NCBI GenBank assembly: GCA_050633465.1
Contig: JBOEGO010000027.1
Coordinates: 100,957 to 164,956 of the forward strand
DNA length: 64,000 nucleotides
Direction: 5' to 3'
Origin: UBA3069 sp050633465
GTDB lineage: Bacteria; Pseudomonadota; Alphaproteobacteria; Rhodobacterales; Rhodobacteraceae
Of the stretch, positions 17,233 through 26,717 are shown in pieces. The notes under the pieces are model-generated. The model had not been told where the DNA came from. It did not search any database and saw only the letters and a program-made list of their open reading frames with translations. Position numbers and translations under genes: made by a program. Every line of letters starts with the position of its first letter. Position 1 is the first letter of the stretch.

Positions 17233-17243
17233 TTGCAATCAGG
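17228..17243. terminator. perfect palindrome between convergent genes, possible terminator
   Basis: CCTGATTGCAATCAGG spans the codA stop and ends 3 nt before the stop of the convergent oxidoreductase gene. It could fold as a short hairpin in both transcripts, but no T-run follows on either strand, so the terminator role is uncertain; a protein-binding site is equally possible. Confidence 0.35.
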
Positions 17244-17246
17244 GCA

Positions 17247-20200
17247 TCACCCCAACTGAGCCAATAGGGTAAGCGACTGTTTTTGCGCCTTTTCTGCGGC
17301 CTGTTCGCGCACCGGCCCGTAACCGCGAATGCCCTGCGGCAGGGCCAACAGGCTGGCGCAGGTTTGGGCTGTTTCATCGCTGAACCCTGCTGCTACGTGG
17401 TCCAGAATCGTGTCAAACCAAACCAGCAGGGCGCGGTCCAGCCTGCGATCCGCAGTGCGTGCGAACGGGTCAAACCATGTGCCGCGCAGGGGTTTCAGCC
17501 GTGCCAACTGGCGCAAGACCGGGCGCATCCATGGGCCGAAACGGCGTTTGTTGGGGCGGCCTTGGGCATCTTTACCGGATGGTAACATCGGCGGGGCAAG
17601 GTGGTGGTGAATTTTGAAATCTCCCTGAAACTGCTGGTTCAGGGATGCGGTGAATGCAGGGTCGTGGTGCAGGCGCGCGACCTCGTATTCGTCCTTATAC
17701 GCCATCAGGCGGAACAGGGATTTCGCGGCGGTGACCTGCATCGCATCGGGCAGATGCGCCAGTTGCGACATGCGATTGCGATAGCGTGTGGCATAGGCCG
17801 CATTTTGATACCCGGTCAGGAAATCGGCGCGGTGGGCGATCAGATCGGCCAGTGTTTGCTGACCAGCCAGTGTTTGCGGTGCTGTCACGGGGGCGGGCGT
17901 GGTCAGGGCATCGGGGGAATGGGCCATGATACGCCCCATATCAAAGGCGCGTGTATTGGCGGGGATCGCCACGCCATTCAACAGGATCGCTTGTTTCAAC
18001 GCGGCGTCCGACACGGGGATCAGCCCCTTTTGCCATGCAAACCCCAGCATCATCACATTGGCAAACACCGAATCCCCCAACAGTTTTTCCGCCAGCGCAT
18101 TGGCATCAAGCGGCGACAGGTTGCCCGCCCCGATGGCCGCTGCAATCGCACCGACCCGGGTATCAATGCGCAAATCGGCATCGCGATTCAGCACCAGATC
18201 ACCCGTAGGCATGGCGGCGGTGTTCAGCACCATGCGGGTGCCGTGGTGATAATGCGCCGAGGCCTTGGGCGCGGAGGACACCACCACATCGCAGCCAATC
18301 ACCGCATCGGCCGCGCCGCGATCAATGCGCACCTGGTTCAGGGAGTCGGGCGCATCGGCCAGCCGGATATAGGACAGCACCGTGCCGAATTTCTGCGCGA
18401 AACCTGTGAAATCCAGCACCGATGATCCGCGACCTTCGATATGGGCGGCCATGGTGATCAGCGCGCCGACGGTGACCACGCCGGTGCCGCCAACGCCCGT
18501 GACCAGCAAATCAAACGGTTTTGCCAGATCGGGCAGGTCGGGCGCGGGCAGCGTGGCCAACAGCGGCGCAAGGTCAATGTCGGCCCCGCCGGATTTGCGC
18601 CGTTCACCGCCCGTGACGGTGACAAAGCTGGGGCAAAATCCGTTGAGGCAGGAAAAATCCTTGTTACAGGAGGATTGGTTGATCTGGCGTTTGCGGCCGA
18701 ATTCGGTTTCCAGCGGTTCGACCGACAGGCAGTTGGACGCGGTCGAACAATCGCCGCAACCTTCGCAGACCAGCGGGTTGATCACGGCAAAGGCATCGGG
18801 TGTGTCCAGCGTTCCGCGTTTGCGGCGGCGGCGTTTTTCGGTGGCGCAGGTCTGTTCGTAAATCAGGACCGACACGCCGGTGCTATCGCGCAATTCGCGC
18901 TGCACGCCGTCCAGTTCGCTGCGGTCATGAAATGTGGTGCCAGCGGGGAAATCGGCGCGTTTGAATTTGGCGATATCGTCAGACACCAGCGCGATGCGGC
19001 TGACGCCCTCGGCGCGGCTGGATTGGGCGATGGCGGCAACCGAAACCGGGCCGTCTACGGGTTGGCCGCCGGTCATGGCGACCGCATCGTTATACAGGAT
19101 TTTATAGGTGATATTGGCCTGTGCGGCGACCGCCTGACGGATGGCGAGCGCGCCGGAATGATACCATGTTCCCTCGCCAAGGTTCTGGAATATATGCTTT
19201 TTCCCGTTAAACAGGGATGATGCCGCCCATGGCACCCCTTCGCCGCCCATCTGGGCGAAACCGTCGGTGTCGCGGTCCATCCAACTGGCCATGACGTGGC
19301 AGCCGATGCCTGCGGCGGCGCTGGACCCTTGGGGCAGGCGGGTCGATGTGTTGTGCGGGCAACCCGAGCAGAAATAGGGCGTGCGGGTTGCGCCCGTGAC
19401 GTTCAATATCGGGGGATCACCGGCCAGGGCTGCGGCGCGGGCGGGCAGGTTTTCATCTGGGAAAATCGCGTGCAGGCGTTGCGCAATCAGCGGGGCCAGT
19501 TGGCGCGGTGACAATTCGCCCGTCCATGGCACCAGTTCGCGGCTTGCAGTTTCATCGGTTTTGCCGACCATGCGGGCCGGTTTGCTGCCCGGCCAGTCAT
19601 AGAAATATTCCTTGAACTGGGATTCGATGATGCCGCGCTTTTCTTCGATCACCATGACCTCGGCTTTGCCTTTGACGAATGCCAGCGCGTCGCGGCGTGC
19701 CAGTGGCCAGACCATTCCGACCTTGTAAATATCAATGCCAAGGGCACGGCAACGTGGTTCGTCCAGCCCCAACAGGCGCAGGGATTCCAGCAGGTCCAGA
19801 TGGCCCTTTCCGGTGCTGACGAACCCGTATTTCGCATCGGGCAGGTCGTAAATCGCGTGGTCAATCGGGTTGGCCTGAACAAAGGCTTCGACGGCGCGCA
19901 GTTTATGTTTCAGGCGGATTTCAATGTCGGGCGAGGGGCCGTCGCCCCGCCGGATGTGCAAACCGCCTGCGGGCAGGTCAATATCGGGGAGGGTGAATTT
20001 CCGGTCCGCGGGCAGGGTGATGGAACGGGCGGATTCCACGGTTTCCGATATCGCCTTGAACCCGACCCAGGTTCCGGAAAATCGTGACAAAGCAATACCA
20101 TATTCGCCATAGCTAAGGTATTCATCAATGGATGCAGGGTTCAACACAGGCATGAACCACGCCAGAAACGCGGCGTCGGATTGGTGCGGCATCGACGAGG

Positions 20201-20669
20201 AAACGCAGCCGTGATCATCGCCCGCGACCACCAGAACGCCGCCCTTTTTTGAACTGCCGTAGGCGTTGCCATGTTTCAACGCATCACCCGAACGATCCAC
20301 CCCCGGCCCCTTGCCATACCACATGGAAAACACGCCCTCGGCCCCGGCCTGCGGGTCCAGCGGCACCTGCTGCGCGCCAAGGACGGCGGTGGCGCCCAGA
20401 TCCTCGTTCACGGCGGGGAGGAATTTGATGCGGTTTTCATCCAGCAATCCGCATTGGTTCCACAGTTCCAGATCCAGCCCGCCAAGGGGCGAGCCGCGAT
20501 AACCCGATACGAATCCGGCGGTGTTCAGCCCTGCGGCGCGGTCGCGGCGGGCCTGATCCAGCATGATGCGCACCAGCGCCTGTGTGCCGGTCAGAAACAC
20601 GCGGCCCTTTGTCTGGCTGTAGCGGTCTGACAATTGGTAGCTGGTGAAATTCGGGGCTGGCTCTGACAT
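17247..20669 (-). CDS. indolepyruvate ferredoxin oxidoreductase, fused alpha/beta subunits
   Basis: 1140 aa single-chain form of IorA-IorB. The N-terminal pyrimidine-binding domain (about 1-270) begins with GRVFLTGTQALVRIMLDQARRD. The TPP-binding domain (about 430-580) has GIGCHVMASWMDRDTDGFAQMGGEG. A ferredoxin-like cluster region follows with CEGCGDCSTASNC and CNKDFSCLNGFCPSF. The gamma-type domain starts at LLVTGVGGTGVVTVGALI, and a helical tail completes the protein. It decarboxylates arylpyruvates from Trp/Phe/Tyr degradation to acyl-CoA with ferredoxin as acceptor. The start has an excellent GGAGG site (GGAGGATAACATG). It is divergent from an Lrp-family regulator 131 nt away. Confidence 0.93.
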   Translation of the reverse strand: MSEPAPNFTSYQLSDRYSQTKGRVFLTGTQALVRIMLDQARRDRAAGLNTAGFVSGYRGSPLGGLDLELWNQCGLLDENRIKFLPAVNEDLGATAVLGAQQVPLDPQAGAEGVFSMWYGKGPGVDRSGDALKHGNAYGSSKKGGVLVVAGDDHGCVSSSMPHQSDAAFLAWFMPVLNPASIDEYLSYGEYGIALSRFSGTWVGFKAISETVESARSITLPADRKFTLPDIDLPAGGLHIRRGDGPSPDIEIRLKHKLRAVEAFVQANPIDHAIYDLPDAKYGFVSTGKGHLDLLESLRLLGLDEPRCRALGIDIYKVGMVWPLARRDALAFVKGKAEVMVIEEKRGIIESQFKEYFYDWPGSKPARMVGKTDETASRELVPWTGELSPRQLAPLIAQRLHAIFPDENLPARAAALAGDPPILNVTGATRTPYFCSGCPHNTSTRLPQGSSAAAGIGCHVMASWMDRDTDGFAQMGGEGVPWAASSLFNGKKHIFQNLGEGTWYHSGALAIRQAVAAQANITYKILYNDAVAMTGGQPVDGPVSVAAIAQSSRAEGVSRIALVSDDIAKFKRADFPAGTTFHDRSELDGVQRELRDSTGVSVLIYEQTCATEKRRRRKRGTLDTPDAFAVINPLVCEGCGDCSTASNCLSVEPLETEFGRKRQINQSSCNKDFSCLNGFCPSFVTVTGGERRKSGGADIDLAPLLATLPAPDLPDLAKPFDLLVTGVGGTGVVTVGALITMAAHIEGRGSSVLDFTGFAQKFGTVLSYIRLADAPDSLNQVRIDRGAADAVIGCDVVVSSAPKASAHYHHGTRMVLNTAAMPTGDLVLNRDADLRIDTRVGAIAAAIGAGNLSPLDANALAEKLLGDSVFANVMMLGFAWQKGLIPVSDAALKQAILLNGVAIPANTRAFDMGRIMAHSPDALTTPAPVTAPQTLAGQQTLADLIAHRADFLTGYQNAAYATRYRNRMSQLAHLPDAMQVTAAKSLFRLMAYKDEYEVARLHHDPAFTASLNQQFQGDFKIHHHLAPPMLPSGKDAQGRPNKRRFGPWMRPVLRQLARLKPLRGTWFDPFARTADRRLDRALLVWFDTILDHVAAGFSDETAQTCASLLALPQGIRGYGPVREQAAEKAQKQSLTLLAQLG

Positions 20670-20740
20670 GTTATCCTCCTGCTGGCGCTGTGACAGGATA
20701 GAGGGCGAAGGGTGGTTTTCTGTGCCGTATTTTTTGAGTA

Positions 20741-20756
20741 TTCATAGAGCAATGAA
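20741..20756. promoter_or_regulatory. inverted repeat between the oxidoreductase and Lrp genes
   Basis: TTCAT-AGAGCA-ATGAA in an AT-rich 131-nt divergent spacer. Position and sequence fit a binding site for the adjacent Lrp/AsnC regulator controlling both genes. Confidence 0.35.
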
Positions 20757-20800
20757 ATGAAATGTCGGAATTTGGCATGATTGTGAAATGAGGTTTCGGG

Positions 20801-21241
20801 ATGCAACTGGACAGTAAGGATCGCGCGTTGCTGGCGTTGATCGAGCAGAATTGCCGTTTGTCGAATGCGGAAATGGCGGAAAAACTGGGCATGTCGACCA
20901 GCGCCTGCTGGCGCCGGATCAAGGCATTCGAGGAGGGCGGGATCATTCAGCGATACGGTGCGGTGTTGGATCGCGCCGCCATGGGGATGCAGTTTCATGC
21001 CATTGTGCATGTGCAATTGCATCGCCACGAGGCCGTGCAGGGGCAGGAGTTCAACCGCGCTGTGCGCCTGCGCGATGAGGTGCGCGATTGCTATGCCACC
21101 ACCGGCGAGGCCGATTATCACCTGCGGGTTTTATGCCCCGATCTGGATGCTTATAACCGGTTTCTGGATGAATTCCTGTTTCGCAGCCCGGCGGTGCGAT
21201 CCGCCCAGACCAATGTGATTTTGCGCGATATCAAAGGGTGA
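20801..21241 (+). CDS. Lrp/AsnC family transcriptional regulator
   Basis: 146 aa. The N-terminal winged helix-turn-helix (LDSKDRALLALIEQN..., then MSTSACWRRIKAFEEGGIIQRYG) is followed by an alpha-beta RAM ligand-binding domain (residues about 65-146, including VRDCYATTGEADYHLRV). It is divergent from the indolepyruvate oxidoreductase and probably senses an aromatic amino acid or its keto acid; the ligand is inferred from context only. Confidence 0.92.
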   Translation: MQLDSKDRALLALIEQNCRLSNAEMAEKLGMSTSACWRRIKAFEEGGIIQRYGAVLDRAAMGMQFHAIVHVQLHRHEAVQGQEFNRAVRLRDEVRDCYATTGEADYHLRVLCPDLDAYNRFLDEFLFRSPAVRSAQTNVILRDIKG

Positions 21242-21413
21242 GGGGCGGGTTTTCCTGACCCTGCGGGCCATAGACGCAATTGTTAATTTACGCTAGGGTA
21301 TGTGCCAAGGGGGCGCCGGTATTTTGGCGGGCCTTGCATTTTTTCAGGCGCGGTTTTGCGCAAATTTATTTCAGCCACTGCCCCGGTTTTTAAGGGGCGG
21401 GAAAGGATTTCTG

Positions 21414-22580
21414 ATGAAGATCGCCGTTTTCGGGCTGGGCTATGTTGGCCTGTCCAACGCAGTTTTACTGGCACAACATAACGAGGTGCGCGCGGTGGAT
21501 TTATCGGCGCAGCGGGTGGGGTTGGTCAATGCCCGCATCAGCCCGATTGTAGATGCCGAACTGTCGCATTACCTGACCAAGGCACCGCTGAATCTGCGCG
21601 CCACGCAGGATGCGGCGGCGGCCTGTGACGGGGTGGATTACGCGATTGTTGCCACGCCCACGGATTACGACCCTGAAACCGACAGTTTCGATACCTCGTC
21701 AGTCGAGGCGGTGATTGCGCAGGTTTTATTGCTGGCCCCGCAGGCGACGATTGTGGTGAAATCAACCATCCCCGTGGGGTTTATCGCCCGTATCCGCGCG
21801 GAATCCGGCTGTGATAACATATTGTTTTCGCCTGAATTCCTGCGCGAGGGGCGGGCATTGCAGGACAATCTGTATCCCAGCCGGATCGTGGTGGGCGACA
21901 CCGGTGCCGCAGCCCGCAGGTTCGCGGATTTGATGGTGCAGGGGGCATTGGCCAATAATGTGCCGGTGCAATTGTGCGGCGCAAGCGAGGCAGAGGCGAT
22001 CAAGCTGTTCGCCAACACATATCTGGCGATGCGCGTGGCCTATTTTAACGAATTGGACAGCTATGCCATGTCACATGGCATGGACAGCCGTCAGATCATT
22101 GATGGTGTCTGTCTGGATCCGCGGGTCGGGGCGGGGTATAATAACCCGTCGTTCGGGTATGGCGGTTATTGCCTGCCCAAGGACACGCGGCAATTGCTGG
22201 CCAATTATGCCGAGGTGCCGCAAAACCTGATCCGCGCCATTGTCGATGCCAACCGCACCCGCAAGGATGTGATCGCCGATGCCATTCTGGCGCAAAATCC
22301 GCGCCGTGTGGGCATTTTCCGGCTGGTGATGAAGGCGGGATCGGATAACTTCAGGCAAAGTTCGATTCAGGGGATCATGAAGCGGATCAAGGCACGCGGG
22401 GTCGAGGTGGTGGTTTATGAACCCAGCCTTGATAAGGCAGAGTTCTTTCATTCGCCGGTGATCCGTGATTTGGACCGGTTCAAGGCGGGGGCGGATGTGA
22501 TCATCGCCAACCGCATGGCAGATGAATTGGCGGATGTGCGCGACAAGGTGTTCACGCGTGATCTGTTCGGGGCGGATTAA
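21414..22580 (+). CDS. ugd: UDP-glucose 6-dehydrogenase
   Basis: 388 aa, the length of E. coli Ugd. The start at 21414 follows GGAAAGGA and gives the nucleotide-binding N-terminus MKIAVFGLGYVGLSNAVLL. Other family signatures: IVVKSTIPVGF, FSPEFLREGRAL, EAIKLFANTYLAMRVAYFNELD and the catalytic-Cys loop NNPSFGYGGYCLPKDTRQL. It oxidises UDP-glucose to UDP-glucuronate, the precursor for the two epimerase-family enzymes of this locus (22611-23615 and 43750-44724). Confidence 0.95.
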   Translation: MKIAVFGLGYVGLSNAVLLAQHNEVRAVDLSAQRVGLVNARISPIVDAELSHYLTKAPLNLRATQDAAAACDGVDYAIVATPTDYDPETDSFDTSSVEAVIAQVLLLAPQATIVVKSTIPVGFIARIRAESGCDNILFSPEFLREGRALQDNLYPSRIVVGDTGAAARRFADLMVQGALANNVPVQLCGASEAEAIKLFANTYLAMRVAYFNELDSYAMSHGMDSRQIIDGVCLDPRVGAGYNNPSFGYGGYCLPKDTRQLLANYAEVPQNLIRAIVDANRTRKDVIADAILAQNPRRVGIFRLVMKAGSDNFRQSSIQGIMKRIKARGVEVVVYEPSLDKAEFFHSPVIRDLDRFKAGADVIIANRMADELADVRDKVFTRDLFGAD

Positions 22581-22610
22581 GTGCATCCAGCCCCGCGATA
22601 GGGGCAGGAT

Positions 22611-23615
22611 ATGACAGAAAAAACGGCATTGGTGACGGGCGCAGCGGGGTTTATCGGCGCGGCTGTGACAGAACGCCTGCTGGCCGAGGGTTGGCGCGTG
22701 ATCGGTGTGGATGCCATGACCGATTACTATGATGTGGCGTTGAAACAGGCACGCGAGGCGCGGCTGGCTGGCAATTACCGTTCGGTTCATGCGCGGGTCG
22801 AAGATGCCGGATTGCTGATGGATCTGTTTGCGCAGGAACGCCCCGACGTGGTGATCCATTTGGCGGCGCAGGCTGGCGTGCGTTATTCGATCGAGGCTCC
22901 GCGCAGCTATCTGGACAGCAACATCACCGGCACGTTCGAATTGTTAGAGGCGGCGCGGGCCTACCCTCCGGCGCATATGTTGCTGGCCTCTACCTCGTCG
23001 GCCTATGGCGCGAATACCGAAATGCCATATGCCGAAACGATGAAGGCCGATCACCAGATGTCGTTTTATGCGGCGACGAAAAAGGCAACGGAATCCATGG
23101 CGCATTCCTATGCGCATCTGTTCGACCTTCCGGTGACGATGTTCCGGTTTTTCACGGTGTATGGCCCGTGGGGGCGGCCCGATATGGCGCTGTTCAAATT
23201 CACCCGCGCCATTTTGGCGGATGAGCCGATTGACGTTTACAACCACGGCAATATGCGCCGCGATTTCACATATATTGATGATCTGGTGCAGGCGATCCGG
23301 TTGTTGATGGATGCCGCGCCGCAGCGGGCGGATGTGGTTGAACAGGGCGACAGCCTGTCGCCTGTGGCGCCGTTTCGGGTGGTGAATATCGGCAATTCCG
23401 CGCCCGTGCCTTTGGGTGATTTCATTGACGCGATTGAAATGGCATTGGGGCGCAAGGCCAGGCGCAACCTGATGGATATGCAGCCCGGTGATGTGCCGGC
23501 CACATGGGCCGATGCCACCCTGTTACAACGGCTGACAGGATACAGGCCCCAGACCGATGTGCGCGACGGCGTGGCGGCATTTGTAGCATGGTATCGCGAC
23601 TATCACGGGGTTTGA
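22611..23615 (+). CDS. UDP-glucuronate 4-epimerase (NAD-dependent SDR)
   Basis: 334 aa extended SDR. NAD-binding VTGAAGFIGAAVTERLLAEG, then the DAMTDYYDVALKQAR segment that is characteristic of UDP-glucuronate 4-epimerases, catalytic STSSAYG and YAATKKA, and substrate-loop FRFFTVYGPWGRPDMALF. It should convert UDP-glucuronate to UDP-galacturonate for polymer assembly. It lies 30 nt after ugd, in the same direction. Confidence 0.9.
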   Translation: MTEKTALVTGAAGFIGAAVTERLLAEGWRVIGVDAMTDYYDVALKQAREARLAGNYRSVHARVEDAGLLMDLFAQERPDVVIHLAAQAGVRYSIEAPRSYLDSNITGTFELLEAARAYPPAHMLLASTSSAYGANTEMPYAETMKADHQMSFYAATKKATESMAHSYAHLFDLPVTMFRFFTVYGPWGRPDMALFKFTRAILADEPIDVYNHGNMRRDFTYIDDLVQAIRLLMDAAPQRADVVEQGDSLSPVAPFRVVNIGNSAPVPLGDFIDAIEMALGRKARRNLMDMQPGDVPATWADATLLQRLTGYRPQTDVRDGVAAFVAWYRDYHGV

Positions 23616-23659
23616 ATGTCTGCGGCGGTGCATGAGGGTCGTTCCGCAAGGCGTTGAAA

Positions 23660-24931
23660 TTATTCCGGTATGTTGCTTCTGACGGTGATGGTGTCGCCCG
23701 GCATCACCAGTGACGCGGGGCTGCCCTTGGTCCGGGCATCGCCCGCTGTAAACCCGACGCGGATGATGGCGTATTCGGTGGTGTCTCCGTCCAGCAGGCC
23801 CGCCTTGTCGCCCGCCATGCCGGTCATCGCCCCGGCGCCGTCATAGGCGGCCCCGACCATGCCAGCGCGCAGGGCGGGATCAAGGCGCGCACGCACATCC
23901 AGCAGATCGGCACGCACCTGTGACAGTTCGGTCGCCAGTTCGCCCTGCGCCGTGACGGCGAATGTGTCGATGTCCAGCCGCAGCTGTTCCAGCGCCAGTT
24001 CGGTTTCTGCGATGGATGCGATCACATCCAGCAATGACGCATTGGCCGAGGAACTGGCCCGTTGCAGGTTGACCAGATCGCCCGCCACCACCAGCTTTTT
24101 CTCGGCCAGTTGTTGAAATGCCTCCAGCCGGTCAGCGATGATGGTGGTTTCGCGCGTCACCTCGGTCTGGCGTTGTTGCAGCAGGTCCAGCCGCTGTGCG
24201 GTCAGGCGTTGCTGATCCAGAAGCGAGGCATAGCGTTGCGCGCGCCCGTCGGTTTTCTGGCGGTAAACGTCGCGCTGTGTGTCGATCAGATCGGCCAGCG
24301 CGGGATTGGCGGCCAGCCGGTCGGGCAGGGTGAAAAACTGTGCCCGTTCCACGCCCGCATTGCCGCCCGTGCCATAGGCGGCGCTGGTGAATGCCATTTC
24401 CGACAGGATGCGCGATTCGTTCAGGGCCAGCGACTGGGCGCGTCGCTCCATGGCGGCGGCGTATTCGATGGATCGCAGGGCGCTGATGGCGGGGCCAAGT
24501 TCGTCAGAAGACACCGCGATGCGCCCCCCCGCCAGCGCCATCACCTGCGCCACGGTCAGGCCGGGCCGCCAGGGATAGGCGCCGGGGTTGGACACCGCGC
24601 CATCCACATAAACATCCAGCCGTTTGGTGGCGGTGACGGTGACGGCAGGGTTTTGATCCAGCCCCGATTTGCGCAGGGATTCGATGATTTTGCTTTCCAG
24701 TTCCGGCGCGGTCAGCCCCTGCGCATCAATTCGACCCGCCAGCGGGATCGCGATTTGCCCTGCGGCGTCGATCATGCGTTCGCCCGTCAGTTCGGGGCGG
24801 GCATAGACATCGACCATCACGGTTTCGCCCGGCAACAGCCCCATGCGGGGCAGGGTTTGCGCGGCCAGCGGGGTGTTGAACATGAATACAATGGCACAGG
24901 CCGCGAAAATGCGACGGGGGTGGTAAGGCAT
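23660..24931 (-). CDS. Wza-like polysaccharide export protein
   Basis: 423 aa. Signal peptide at residues 1-24 (RRIFAACAIVFMFNTPLAA followed by Q) without a lipobox Cys. The polysaccharide-export domain follows (LLPGETVMVDVYARPELTG...), then an SLBB-like domain (VTATKRLDVYVDGAVSNPGAYPW split over residues about 100-150). A long helical region rich in Gln/Leu/Arg runs over residues about 215-350, and a C-terminal beta segment (GDTITVRSN) completes it. It is longer than plain Wza because of the periplasmic coiled coil, which may replace part of a co-polymerase. Divergent from the Wzz-like gene. Confidence 0.85.
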   Translation of the reverse strand: MPYHPRRIFAACAIVFMFNTPLAAQTLPRMGLLPGETVMVDVYARPELTGERMIDAAGQIAIPLAGRIDAQGLTAPELESKIIESLRKSGLDQNPAVTVTATKRLDVYVDGAVSNPGAYPWRPGLTVAQVMALAGGRIAVSSDELGPAISALRSIEYAAAMERRAQSLALNESRILSEMAFTSAAYGTGGNAGVERAQFFTLPDRLAANPALADLIDTQRDVYRQKTDGRAQRYASLLDQQRLTAQRLDLLQQRQTEVTRETTIIADRLEAFQQLAEKKLVVAGDLVNLQRASSSANASLLDVIASIAETELALEQLRLDIDTFAVTAQGELATELSQVRADLLDVRARLDPALRAGMVGAAYDGAGAMTGMAGDKAGLLDGDTTEYAIIRVGFTAGDARTKGSPASLVMPGDTITVRSNIPE

Positions 24932-24995
24932 GGCTGCTCCAAATACGGGTATCCGCGTTTCAGGGGCGCGGTAGGGCTTTAAAATTCACAAGTAT

Positions 24996-25014
24996 ATGCT
25001 AAGAGTTATAGCAT
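24996..25014. promoter_or_regulatory. inverted repeat in the divergent wza/wzz promoter region
   Basis: ATGCT-AAGAGTTAT-AGCAT within an AT-rich spacer between the export gene and the co-polymerase gene. Candidate operator for joint control of both; no known consensus recognised. Confidence 0.3.
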
Positions 25015-25040
25015 TGTTTTAGTCATTCTGGAAATAGTCC

Positions 25041-26456
25041 ATGTCGGCAGCGGTTCCCCTGCATTCCCATTGGCGCGATATCTATGCGCGCCGCTGGATC
25101 GTTCTGGCCACGGCACTGGCGGCGGGGCTGTTGGCCTGGTTGATCAGCACCGCGATCACGCCGATCTATGAATCAAAATCCACCTTCTATCTGGCCAGCA
25201 ATGCGCCGCCGCCGGGGTTTACCGGAGCGGGAGGAGACAGCCCGCCCGAACCGTTGTTTCCCACGGCGGATGAAAAATCGGCATCGCTGAATGTAGGTAT
25301 TTTGCGCGGGCGCGATATGTTTGCGGCGCTGGCAAAGGTCGAGGGCGGCGATATATCCACCCTGCAGCGGCGGGTGGATATCACCGTCAGTGGCGAATTC
25401 ATGGTCGATGTTTTTGCCCGCGACCCCGATGCGCAGCGCGCCATGCGTCTGGCCAATCTGGTGCCCGCGCAATACGCCGCCTTTCACGAGGCATCCATGG
25501 CGGCGCGGGCGCAGGATCGCGCCGATGCATTAACCGCACATCTGGCCCTGTTGCAGAACGAGGCGCGGGAATTGCGCGCCGCTGGCAATGCCCAAGCGCG
25601 TGATCTGGGCGGGCCGGTGGATCGCGCCATGGTGGCACGGTTGACGGCGGCGCGGGTGCAAGCGGATCAGGCTGTGACCAGCGTGCGGGCCGAAATTGAT
25701 GCCACCACAGCGCGGATCGCGGAATTGCAGGCGGCGCTGGCCCGCGAGGCTGACAGCTATACGGCGGGGCGCACGGCCCTGACCACGCCGGTTTTGGATA
25801 TGATGGTCGAACAACTGCTGGCGCTGCGGGTTGATCTGGCGGCGGTGACCGACGGGCCGTTGTCGCCGCGCCGCACCGCGATCCAGCAACAGATGGATGA
25901 AATCGCCGGTTCGATCGAGGAAGAGCGCAAGCGTCTGGCCACAGCCACCACCAAACTGTCGGGCAGCCTATACGAGGAATTGCGGCTGGAACTGGCCACA
26001 TCCGGCGCGGCGCTGGCCGGATTGCAGGCGCGTTTGAACGCGGCAACAGCGCAGGCGGCTGTGGCGCGGGCTGCATTGTCTGACGGGTTGGATGTCTTGG
26101 CGCAGCGCGAGGAGGCAGACCAGCGGCTGGCGCGGCTGAGCGCCCAGATTGCAGGGGTTGAATCAAACCTGTCCTCGGCGCAGGTGCAGGCGACCAATGC
26201 CAAGGCGCCGCTGGTGATGGTCGAACGGGCCATTGCGACCACGCGGGCGGCCTTTCCCATTCCGGTATTGAACGTGATTGTTGCGGTGATCACCGGGCTG
26301 ATACTGGGCTGCTATTATGCGCTGTTCCTGGGCCATGCGGCGCGGGCACGGGTGGCGCGGGTCGCCGGGGGTGCGACCCTGCCGGTGTTCACCGCGACCG
26401 AACTGGCCGAGATCAGAGCATTGGCCGCAGAGGCAAAGGGGGCGGGGCATGGCTGA
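25041..26456 (+). CDS. Wzz/GumC-like chain-length determinant protein without kinase domain
   Basis: 471 aa. TM1 lies at residues about 18-38 (WIVLATALAAGLLAWLISTAI) and is followed by the Wzz-type start of the periplasmic domain (PIYESKSTFYLAS). A long Ala/Arg/Gln-rich helical stretch spans residues about 150-395, and TM2 is near 415-435 (VLNVIVAVITGLILGCYYALFLG). There is no cytoplasmic Walker-type BY-kinase domain, only about 35 residues after TM2. It should control chain length or couple polymerisation to export. It overlaps the next mini-ORF by 8 nt. Confidence 0.85.
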   Translation: MSAAVPLHSHWRDIYARRWIVLATALAAGLLAWLISTAITPIYESKSTFYLASNAPPPGFTGAGGDSPPEPLFPTADEKSASLNVGILRGRDMFAALAKVEGGDISTLQRRVDITVSGEFMVDVFARDPDAQRAMRLANLVPAQYAAFHEASMAARAQDRADALTAHLALLQNEARELRAAGNAQARDLGGPVDRAMVARLTAARVQADQAVTSVRAEIDATTARIAELQAALAREADSYTAGRTALTTPVLDMMVEQLLALRVDLAAVTDGPLSPRRTAIQQQMDEIAGSIEEERKRLATATTKLSGSLYEELRLELATSGAALAGLQARLNAATAQAAVARAALSDGLDVLAQREEADQRLARLSAQIAGVESNLSSAQVQATNAKAPLVMVERAIATTRAAFPIPVLNVIVAVITGLILGCYYALFLGHAARARVARVAGGATLPVFTATELAEIRALAAEAKGAGHG

Positions 26457-26715
26457 GTTTTCATCATCGCGCAATGACAATGCGGGGGCGCAATTGCCCC
26501 CCGATCTGGCCCCGCAACTGGCCGAGGCCACGGCACAAGCGCGTTTGGCGTTAGAAGCGGCGCTATATCCGGCGCGTGCGGCGCGGGCTGGCATGGTGGC
26601 GCGGATATGGGAACTGCTGGGGGTGTTTGCCCTGGGGCTGGTGGCGGCGGGGTTTGCCCTGTTTGCCTGTCTGATTTTCGTGAATCTGCTGTTTCATTAT
26701 AATGTGGGGTTGTGA
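26449..26715 (+). CDS. small single-span membrane protein, exopolysaccharide locus
   Basis: 88 aa from the ATG at 26449, overlapping the co-polymerase stop. The N-terminal half is soluble (about 55 residues, Ala/Gln-rich); one strong TM segment follows at residues about 56-82 (LLGVFALGLVAAGFALFACLIF). No recognised family. Its position between wzz-like and polymerase genes suggests an accessory part of the assembly complex. Confidence 0.7.
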   Translation: MAEFSSSRNDNAGAQLPPDLAPQLAEATAQARLALEAALYPARAARAGMVARIWELLGVFALGLVAAGFALFACLIFVNLLFHYNVGL

Positions 26716-26717
26716 GC

